5,049 nt of DNA from Gemmatimonadaceae bacterium (lineage in GTDB: Bacteria > Gemmatimonadota > Gemmatimonadetes > Gemmatimonadales > Gemmatimonadaceae): positions 1 through 5,049 of the forward strand of contig JADGQU010000224.1 in assembly GCA_017881545.1 (NCBI GenBank), in the 5' to 3' direction. The notes under the pieces were generated by a model. It saw only the letters and a list, made by a program, of their open reading frames with translations. It ran no database searches and had not been told where the DNA came from. The translations under genes and the position numbers were made by a program. This document shows, one piece after another, positions 1 to 5,049 of the stretch (position 1 is its first letter; each line of letters starts with the position of its first letter).

Positions 1-1
1 G

Positions 2-2311
2 GGAGACTCGCTCGACCTCGCTTCGCGGAAGATTCTGCTAGAGGTGGGAACTCAACGCCTGAAGTGCTGTCACACCGGCGGCTCCATCGCCTTTGATGGC
101 AAAGGCAATCTCTACGTCTCCACCGGCGACAACTCGAACCCGTTCGCATCCGGCTACGCACCCGTCGACGAGCGGCCAGGGCGTATGCCATGGGACGCGC
201 AGAAATCCTCCGGGAACACGAACGACCTGCGCGGCAAGATAATCCGCATCCATCCCGAGCCCGATGGTACTTACACGATCCCCGACGGGAACCTCTTTCC
301 CAAGGGAACGGCGAAGACGCGACCGGAGATTTACACGATGGGCCACCGCAATCCCTATCGGATCTCGGTGGACTCACACACCGGATTCCTCTACTGGGGC
401 GACGTCGGTCCCGATGCGAACGTAGACTCCGTCGGACGCGGCCCTCGCGGCTATGACGAGATCAATCAGGCGCGGACCGCCGGCAACTATGGCTGGCCGT
501 ACTTCGTGGGAAACAACCAGGCGTACTATAGAACTACGTTCTCGGATTCAGTAACGGTGATCCCGGGAGAGCGGTTCGATCCAGCGCATCCCGTCAACCG
601 CTCACCCAACAACACGGGCCTGAACGAGCTGCCACCCGCGCGCGGCGCGTACATCTGGTATCCGTACGCGGCATCGCCCGATTTCCCGATCGTCGGTGCC
701 GGCGGCCGAGCCTCGGCGGCGGGTCCTGTTTTTCACCTTGACGATTTCCGCGGCGCGGCCAGACCATTTCCGCAGTACTACGACGGCAAGCTTTTCATCT
801 ACGAATTCATGCGGCACTGGATCATGGCAGTGACCATGGACGCGAAGGGAGACCTCGTCTCCATTGAGCACTTCATGCCGAACGCGAAATTCAGCGCTCC
901 GATCGAGATGGAGTTCGCGCCGAGCGGAGATCTGTATGTACTTGAGTACGGTACGACCTGGTTCCAGGGCAACGACGACGCTCGCCTCGTCCGCATCGAG
1001 TACAACGCAGGCAATCGAAAGCCGATCGTCGCAGTCGCAGTCGATCAGCCGGCCGGCGCGCTGCCGATGCGAGTGAAGCTTTCCTCGGCGGGCACCATGG
1101 ACCTCGATGAGGATTCGCTGCGATACGTGTGGACAATCTCGCGGAAAGGCGGTGCCGTGTTGCAGAGACTGAACGAACCCAACCCGTCGTTCACCTTCAC
1201 TCGGCCGGGTACGTACACGGCGTCGCTCACGGTGACCGACGCTCAGGGCGCGCACTCCACTGCGGACGTGCAGATCGTGGCCGGCAATCAGCCGCCCAAC
1301 GTTGATATCGCTCTCGTCGGCAGCAACCGGTCGTTCTTCTTCCCCAACATTCCGGTACGCTATGCGGCGCGCGTGACGGATCGAGAGGACGGCTCGCTGC
1401 GAAGCGGGACCATTCCGGCGGCCCGAGTGGGTGTAAGCGCGCAGTATCTGAAGGACGGGTCCGCGTCGAGCGGAATCGCGACTGGGAGGAGCCTGATCGA
1501 AGGAAATGACTGCCTCTCCTGCCACCAGTGGAACAAGAAGTCCATCGGTCCCGCGTACGTGGATGTCGCGGCGAAGTATCACGACAACAGGAGGGCAACC
1601 GCGGGCCTCGTCCGGAAAATCCGCGAAGGTGGATCCGGTGTATGGGGCAACGTGGCGATGGCCGCGCACCCACAGCTCACCAACGAGCAGATATCAACAA
1701 TGGTCGCTTATATCATGAGCCTCAACGACCCGAAGACAAGCGCGCTGTCACTCCCGGACCGAGGCGCGTATCTCCCTCCAGCCGGGTCGGGTGACTCGCC
1801 AGTAGGCGTACTGATGCTGCGTGCATCGTACACCGACCGCGGCGCGAACGGGATGCCCGCGATCACGAAGGGGAAGACGATCGTCCTTCGCTCGCCGAGC
1901 GTGGTGGTCGCGAGCGGGGAGCTCTCGGAGGGAGTGTCGAAGCAGAGCGTGCCGGAGCTGCCGGTCGAGATCACCGTCGTGAGTCGGTCGGGAGCGTCCG
2001 CAGCGTTGAAGCAGATCGACCTGACGGGCCTTGGCGCGGTCGTATTTGTCGCGGTGGCGCCGGTTCAATACCAGGCGAAGGGCGGCAAGATCGAAGTGCA
2101 CCTCGATTCTCCGACCGGCGCTTTGCTGGGCGAGAGCGAGATGATACGACCAACCACCGACCCAGCCACGCCCCCGTCGCAACTTCGTACGCCTTTACGG
2201 CCGACGTCAGGAATGCACGACGTGTATCTGGTCTTCAGGAATCCAGATGCGAAGACCGATGGATTCCTGTTTGGCTTGTTGACGGCAACCTTCGAAAGCG
2301 TGCCGAGGTAA
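2..2311 (+). CDS. Secreted GSDH-type PQQ-dependent dehydrogenase fused to PKD, cytochrome c and CBM6-like domains (5' partial)
   Basis: The frame is open from the first bases, so the true start is upstream; numbering here counts the GTG at 44 as residue 1. Residues 1-320 are the later blades of a glucose/sorbosone dehydrogenase propeller: CCHTGG (His10, matching the proposed catalytic His of soluble glucose dehydrogenase), STGDN, GHRNP (Arg102-Asn103), DEIN (138-141), NYGWP (148-152) and GDLYVLEYG (295-303). A PKD domain follows at about 325-412 (ending in SLTVTD), then an Ig-like linker at about 414-480. The class I cytochrome c domain at about 480-560 has CLSCH (490-494) as haem site and Met539 as likely axial ligand. 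The rest (about 590-752, including GGKIEVHLDSPTG from 680) resembles a CBM6-like beta domain. Family members usually act in the periplasm, oxidising a sugar or other alcohol with PQQ and passing electrons to the haem. Homologues often carry an N-terminal ThuA domain, which cannot be seen here. Substrate is unknown. The TAA stop lies 9 bp from the stop of the convergent neighbour. Confidence 0.9.
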   Translation, partial: GDSLDLASRKILLEVGTQRLKCCHTGGSIAFDGKGNLYVSTGDNSNPFASGYAPVDERPGRMPWDAQKSSGNTNDLRGKIIRIHPEPDGTYTIPDGNLFPKGTAKTRPEIYTMGHRNPYRISVDSHTGFLYWGDVGPDANVDSVGRGPRGYDEINQARTAGNYGWPYFVGNNQAYYRTTFSDSVTVIPGERFDPAHPVNRSPNNTGLNELPPARGAYIWYPYAASPDFPIVGAGGRASAAGPVFHLDDFRGAARPFPQYYDGKLFIYEFMRHWIMAVTMDAKGDLVSIEHFMPNAKFSAPIEMEFAPSGDLYVLEYGTTWFQGNDDARLVRIEYNAGNRKPIVAVAVDQPAGALPMRVKLSSAGTMDLDEDSLRYVWTISRKGGAVLQRLNEPNPSFTFTRPGTYTASLTVTDAQGAHSTADVQIVAGNQPPNVDIALVGSNRSFFFPNIPVRYAARVTDREDGSLRSGTIPAARVGVSAQYLKDGSASSGIATGRSLIEGNDCLSCHQWNKKSIGPAYVDVAAKYHDNRRATAGLVRKIREGGSGVWGNVAMAAHPQLTNEQISTMVAYIMSLNDPKTSALSLPDRGAYLPPAGSGDSPVGVLMLRASYTDRGANGMPAITKGKTIVLRSPSVVVASGELSEGVSKQSVPELPVEITVVSRSGASAALKQIDLTGLGAVVFVAVAPVQYQAKGGKIEVHLDSPTGALLGESEMIRPTTDPATPPSQLRTPLRPTSGMHDVYLVFRNPDAKTDGFLFGLLTATFESVPR

Positions 2312-2320
2312 TCGCGGCGG

Positions 2321-3778
2321 TCAGTGAGGGTGAATTGGTGCCCGCACCGCCTTCCCGGGCGCGACGCCCTCGACTGCCTGCGCGTTCGCGACCACTGACA
2401 CACCGTTCACGATCACGTGCTGAATCCCAACAGGCGATAGCGACGGCTCTCGGTACGTCGAGCGATCCACCACCGTCGCTGCGTCAAAGATCGTAATATC
2501 CGCGTCTGCGCCAACACGCAGGCGCCCCTTCTGCCGCATCGCCGGCACCCGCGCCTCGAGTCGCTGCGCCGGCATGAGCGTCATTTTGCTGATTGCTTCC
2601 ATCAATGAGAGTGAGTGGGCCTCGCGCACGTAGCGGCCAAGCACCTTCGAGAAAGTTCCCGTTGTCCGCGGATGCCCCGTGCCGTTCTGCCAGTATGCGT
2701 CGCTCGCAATGATGGTGAGTGGGCTGTTGATCGCCACGGCAACCATCTGCTCGGTGTTGGTGTGAACCACCACCGGCCCGCCGATCCGGCTATACCGCTC
2801 AAAGCTCTCGCGATTCAACCGCTCGCCGGTGCGCGGCCACTCCAGCTCGGCCAGGCGCGCATCGGGAGCGGATTTATAAATGTCCTGTATGGTCGCGGAC
2901 TGAATCTCCGTCATTCCGGCCGCATAAGGATACGCCTCCGTCGTCACGTCATGTCCGTGCGATCGCGCATCACTTATCATCGCGAGCATCACGGGCGTTT
3001 CGGCGAGGCCGGCGCTATTGATGTGCACCACGTGCAGCGGAGCATCGGTTTCGCTGGCGAGCGAAAGCGCCTCTTTGAGGCCAGCGACGCTTGGAGTGAT
3101 GTGCACATGTACTGGTGTCTTCGTTATTCCGGCGACGCGGAACACGGTCAACAGCTCCTCGCGCGTGGCCGCCGGCGTGTATGGAAAGCCAGCGCCGATG
3201 TCGACCGCTCCCTCACGGAGACCGATCTCAATTCGCTTGGCGATCTCGCCAATCTGCGCCGGCGTCGCCGCGCGATAGGCTCCATCGCTCACCGGCATCC
3301 AGGTGCCGGAATCGTGCATCACCAACATCCTGACTTTGATGTGGCCGATGCTGACGCCGTAGTTGATTCGCTCGCCGGCACTTCGCTCCCGGTACCATGC
3401 CTCGACATCCGACGTGCCGAGCTCGAGCTCGAGCGCTGTCGTCACGCCGTCCAGCGAATAGAACCGATACGTCTCGGGCGTCTGTCCGTGGGCGTGAATG
3501 TCGATGAAGCCAGGGGCGACGACGAAGCCGCGCGCGTCGATCGTGTCCCGGCCGCGTACGGCTTGCGTCGTGATGACGGCGATTCGTCCGTCCTGGAGCC
3601 CGATATTGCGGACCGCATCGAGCTTGGAGTCGGGATCCATCACGTGTCCGCCGAGAATCACGCGATCGTAGACAGTGTTCGCCGTGCTCTGCGCCGAGAG
3701 CGTGGCCACCTGTAGTACGAGCAAGAGCGCGAGCACGCCCGGCGGCGCGCAATTCCGCACCGTGCCTGTCGCAGTCAT
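2321..3778 (-). CDS. Secreted amidohydrolase, N-acyl-D-amino-acid deacylase / D-glutamate deacylase-like
   Basis: This 485-residue protein is a full-length member of the metal-dependent amidohydrolase superfamily. A signal peptide is visible: hydrophobic core about 14-27, likely cut near LSA-QS (29/30), which places the enzyme in the periplasm. The N-terminal beta-sandwich segment (37-88) leads into PGFIDIHAHG with the metal ligands His95 and His97. Further likely ligands are His226 (VHVHI), His252 (HVVHINS) and the catalytic Asp360 (IIASDAYW). GTFSKVLGRYVRE (374-386) and KMTLMPAQRLE are typical of the D-aminoacylase branch, as is GADADITIFD near the end. The expected reaction is hydrolysis of an N-acyl-D-amino acid to a D-amino acid and a carboxylate. 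The usual GNCG segment after GVTT is missing; LELELG is found instead, as in the subgroup often labelled D-glutamate deacylase. The ATG overlaps the stop of the upstream small gene (ATGA) and lacks a strong ribosome site, suggesting coupled translation. Substrate is not settled. Confidence 0.9.
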   Translation of the reverse strand: MTATGTVRNCAPPGVLALLLVLQVATLSAQSTANTVYDRVILGGHVMDPDSKLDAVRNIGLQDGRIAVITTQAVRGRDTIDARGFVVAPGFIDIHAHGQTPETYRFYSLDGVTTALELELGTSDVEAWYRERSAGERINYGVSIGHIKVRMLVMHDSGTWMPVSDGAYRAATPAQIGEIAKRIEIGLREGAVDIGAGFPYTPAATREELLTVFRVAGITKTPVHVHITPSVAGLKEALSLASETDAPLHVVHINSAGLAETPVMLAMISDARSHGHDVTTEAYPYAAGMTEIQSATIQDIYKSAPDARLAELEWPRTGERLNRESFERYSRIGGPVVVHTNTEQMVAVAINSPLTIIASDAYWQNGTGHPRTTGTFSKVLGRYVREAHSLSLMEAISKMTLMPAQRLEARVPAMRQKGRLRVGADADITIFDAATVVDRSTYREPSLSPVGIQHVIVNGVSVVANAQAVEGVAPGKAVRAPIHPH

Positions 3779-4014
3779 CGCGCCTGCGACCCGCTCCCGC
3801 CAAGAGTGCTCGACGCGCCAAGCAGGAAGCCGAAATCATAGAGCCGACCCCGATTGTGAACTTCGTAGATCCGCACGCCGGGATTGAACAGGCTGATGAG
3901 GAACGTGATGGGGCAAATGAGGCCATGCCAGAGACCGGCCCAAAACCCCGCCGGCCGCGAGCCTGATATCTGGTACTTCGAATTCGGACCTGCGACGGCG
4001 AGTACATTGGCCAT
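3775..4014 (-). CDS. Small conserved-type membrane protein, function unknown
   Basis: This encodes 79 residues. A polar N-terminus (1-22) is followed by a hydrophobic stretch at about 23-43 (GFWAGLWHGLICPITFLISLF), then RIYEVHN (48-54), then a second short hydrophobic run YDFGFLLGA (59-67) and a Gly/Ser-rich tail. I recognise the pattern of aromatic-Gly helix, 'VRIYEVHN' and 'YDFGFLLG' from small hypothetical proteins in diverse bacteria, but know of no assigned role. One or two membrane passes are likely. The strongest reasons to call it real are this conserved-looking core and the tight linkage: its TGA overlaps the ATG of the amidohydrolase by four bases. The ATG at 4014 is preceded by GAGAGG at 4028-4033, a rather long 13-nt spacing; the core would also survive a somewhat later start. 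It lies 35 bp after the HEATH gene, so it is probably co-transcribed. Confidence 0.75.
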   Translation of the reverse strand: MANVLAVAGPNSKYQISGSRPAGFWAGLWHGLICPITFLISLFNPGVRIYEVHNRGRLYDFGFLLGASSTLGGSGSQAR

Positions 4015-4049
4015 TGTAGCGACGTAGCCTCTCGGAAAGTCGTGGCGAT

Positions 4050-4577
4050 CTAACGCCTTGGTTTAGCTGCAAGCACACTATCACCATTGCGGCGTGCCTG
4101 CCAGTCGGCCTCTTCGCGGGCCGCCGCAACGGCAATCATGGGACATTGAGACGCAAGTGAATCGTTGAGTACATCGCTCGAGAGACGACGGAACCACGCC
4201 ATTTCACGAAGCTCGTCCTGTATTCGCGCATACTCGAACCGGGCCCGACCTCCTTTCGCAACGCCGAAGTTTGCTTCCGCACAGTAGGCTTCGGCTTCCG
4301 CCGCGAGCCGCTGGCCGGGAATGACATCGCGGACGAAGTGCCAGATCGCGCCGTCCCGGCGGCACTGAGTCGCGTGGGTGGCTTCGTGGGCGCGGGTACG
4401 TGCGAGCGCCGAAACGGACAGATCGGCGTTGAAGCGCTGGACGGGTCCGACGACTGGATAACAGAGGGTGAGCCCCTCCTCCCTTTGCGGAAAGGGCAAC
4501 AGCAGGGGCAAAGCGAATGTGACGAGAACGCTGCTCGTCAACACCACCCCCATTCGCCAGATGCTCGTCAAGTGCAA
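4050..4577 (-). CDS. Small HExxH-containing (HEATH) putative metallopeptidase-like protein, membrane-anchored or secreted
   Basis: From the TTG at 4577 this is 175 residues; an ATG at 4553 would give 167. A hydrophobic segment at about 10-29 is a signal peptide or N-terminal anchor. The body contains RAHEATHATQCRR, with His64-Glu65-x-x-His68 matching a zinc-peptidase HExxH motif, and then LAAEAEAYCAEA where Glu94 or Glu96 could be the third ligand. Cys72 and Cys99 lie beside these two motifs and could form a disulfide in the periplasm. This resembles short peptidase-like domains such as DUF4157 in outline, but I cannot name a family and the fold is unproven. The C-terminal third is helical-looking and rich in Arg and Ala. 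Neither start codon has a good ribosome site, while a perfect one upstream serves a short frame in another phase (see 4568-4609). The gene sits 38 nt after the NTF2-like gene and 35 bp before the small membrane protein, so all are probably in one operon. Confidence 0.75.
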   Translation of the reverse strand: MHLTSIWRMGVVLTSSVLVTFALPLLLPFPQREEGLTLCYPVVGPVQRFNADLSVSALARTRAHEATHATQCRRDGAIWHFVRDVIPGQRLAAEAEAYCAEANFGVAKGGRARFEYARIQDELREMAWFRRLSSDVLNDSLASQCPMIAVAAAREEADWQARRNGDSVLAAKPRR

Positions 4578-4609
4578 CGATTCGTCAGGGCGCGACTTGG
4601 CGCGTACAT
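4568..4609 (-). CDS. Possible 13-codon leader peptide (or displaced 5' end of the HEATH gene)
   Basis: An ATG at 4609 opens a frame reading MYAPSRALTNRCT and ending at TGA (4568-4570). It has the best ribosome-binding site in the window (AAGGAG, 4619-4624, 9 nt ahead). It overlaps the TTG start of the HEATH gene in a different phase and stops 14 nt before that gene's ATG at 4553, an arrangement that would allow reinitiation. The basic, short N-terminus would also suit the n-region of the HEATH protein's signal peptide if one base had been lost in the sequence. The AAGGAG partly encodes the last codons of the upstream gene (Lys-Glu-stop), so chance is possible. Confidence 0.25.
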   Translation of the reverse strand: MYAPSRALTNRCT

Positions 4610-4615
4610 GCCCGC

Positions 4616-5049
4616 CTACTCCTTCGCCACATCGGCCGAGGATGCGTGGATGTGCACCACGCGCCAGCCGACTGGACCACGGTATAGCACAAGTGTGCGG
4701 CGCGCCACTTCGGTGGGGCGGCGAACGACGAACGATACTACGGCGACATCACCGAAGGCTTGCACTTGCAGATCGATGGGAACGAGTGGCGGCGGAAGCG
4801 GCGGCACGACTCCTCCAGCGGGAGGATGGAAGGCGGCGAAGCCCTGCTTGAACACCCCTTCTGCCGCGATCCTGCCATTTAGCCGCTGCGGCGGAAAGGG
4901 ACGGTCGACGAAGAAGGTGATATCGTCCGCGAAGGTACCGCGAAAGGTTTCGAAGTCCCGCGCATTGAAGGCGTCGAGGAAGCGATTGACAAGCTCACAC
5001 ACTCCCGTTGGTCCGTTGCACGCCTGTGCGCGTACTGTTACCGGAAGGC
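4616..5049 (-). CDS. Exported NTF2/SnoaL-like (DUF4440-type) protein, 5' partial
   Basis: The frame stays open to the window edge, giving 143 visible residues, so the GTG at 5002 is not the real start. The first visible residues, LPVTVRAQA followed by Cys, look like the end of a signal peptide with an Ala-x-Ala cleavage site; the export claim rests on this. The mature part fits an NTF2-like cone: helix VCELVNRFLDAFNARDFETF (visible residues 16-35), then FADDITFFVD, a central helix around GVFKQGFAAF, and closing strands VAVVSFVVRR, RRTLVLYR and WRVVHIHASS. The final 'W-R-V-V-H-x-H-x-S' pattern is typical of the SnoaL/DUF4440 group, whose members range from enzymes to ligand-binding or unassigned proteins. 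A Pro-rich loop (PPAGGVVPPLPPPLVP) separates the central helix from the later strands. The Cys residues at visible positions 10 and 17 could pair. No specific reaction can be assigned. It appears to be the first visible gene of the - strand operon. Confidence 0.75.
   Translation of the reverse strand, partial: LPVTVRAQACNGPTGVCELVNRFLDAFNARDFETFRGTFADDITFFVDRPFPPQRLNGRIAAEGVFKQGFAAFHPPAGGVVPPLPPPLVPIDLQVQAFGDVAVVSFVVRRPTEVARRTLVLYRGPVGWRVVHIHASSADVAKE
4619..4624 (-). promoter_or_regulatory. Shine-Dalgarno site AAGGAG before the 13-codon frame / HEATH gene
   Basis: On the - strand the bases read AAGGAG immediately before the TAG stop of the NTF2-like gene, 9 nt ahead of an ATG at 4609. Match and spacing are ideal, whereas both candidate starts of the HEATH gene (4577, 4553) lack such a site. 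It therefore bears on where translation of the second gene begins. Confidence 0.4.

Noticed and set aside
602..1669. 355-codon open frame on the - strand opposite the dehydrogenase
   Set aside because: It is low-complexity and Arg-rich without motifs, and it mirrors the codon bias of the + strand gene, which has clear domains across the whole stretch.
2302..2318. Inverted repeat GCCG...CGGC between the convergent genes as a two-way terminator
   Set aside because: The stem is only 4 bp with a 9-nt loop and no T-run on either side, which is too weak to call.
2615..3715. 366-codon open frame on the + strand opposite the amidohydrolase
   Set aside because: Its product is Arg/His-rich with no recognisable domain, and it lies entirely within a well-supported gene on the other strand. 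Long antisense frames are common in GC-rich DNA.
3228..4007. 259-codon - strand frame spanning the amidohydrolase start and the small membrane gene
   Set aside because: It is out of phase with both recognised products and gives an Arg-rich sequence without domains. The signal peptide and HAH motif are in the other frame.
4545..4573. TTGACG on the - strand as a possible -35 box for an internal promoter
   Set aside because: No TATAAT-like box lies at 16-18 bp; that position is G-rich and inside the coding start of the HEATH gene.
4616..5002. GTG at 5002 as start of the NTF2-like gene
   Set aside because: The frame stays open to the window edge and the upstream residues look like a signal peptide end (Ala-x-Ala before Cys), so the start is outside the window.
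5020..5049. Lipoprotein lipobox at the AQAC of the NTF2-like protein
   Set aside because: The -3 position is Ala rather than Leu/Val/Ile and -2 is Gln; an ordinary Ala-x-Ala signal peptidase I site fits better.

Overview
The window is GC-rich bacterial DNA that is almost completely coding, with one gene on the + strand facing a run of four genes on the - strand. Both outer genes are cut by the window edges. The organism is probably a Gram-negative soil-type or free-living bacterium. The signs are a periplasmic quinoprotein-like dehydrogenase fused to cytochrome c, signal peptides ending in a '...LSAQ' style, and high GC. Gemmatimonadota or a neighbouring phylum is my best guess from family resemblance only, and it is not proven here.

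Layout: (1) 2-2311 (+) is the C-terminal three quarters or so of a large secreted multidomain protein. In order it holds a glucose/sorbosone dehydrogenase (GSDH) beta-propeller, a PKD domain, an Ig-like linker, a c-type cytochrome with one CxxCH haem site, and a beta-rich CBM6-like C-terminus. (2) 2321-3778 (-) is a secreted amidohydrolase of the N-acyl-D-amino-acid deacylase / D-glutamate deacylase type. (3) 3775-4014 (-) is a 79-residue conserved-looking small membrane protein whose stop overlaps the amidohydrolase start (ATGA). (4) 4050-4577 (-) is a small membrane-anchored or secreted protein with a HEATH (HExxH) zinc-peptidase-like motif. (5) 4616-5049 (-) is an NTF2/SnoaL-like protein with the end of a signal peptide visible; its start lies outside the window.

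The four - strand genes are packed with 38-nt, 35-nt and -4-nt junctions and look like one transcription unit (NTF2-like, HEATH protein, small membrane protein, amidohydrolase). All four products appear to be exported or membrane-bound. Only the amidohydrolase has a reasonably predictable reaction: release of D-amino acids from N-acyl forms. The + strand oxidase-like gene converges on this cluster with only 9 bp between stop codons and need not be functionally related to it.

No RNA gene, CRISPR array, insertion sequence, clear promoter or convincing terminator was seen, and no gene-free stretch exceeds 40 bases. The least expected detail is a perfect AAGGAG site that serves not the HEATH gene itself but a 13-codon reading frame in another phase just ahead of it. 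That is either a leader peptide or the mark of a frameshift at the gene's 5' end.
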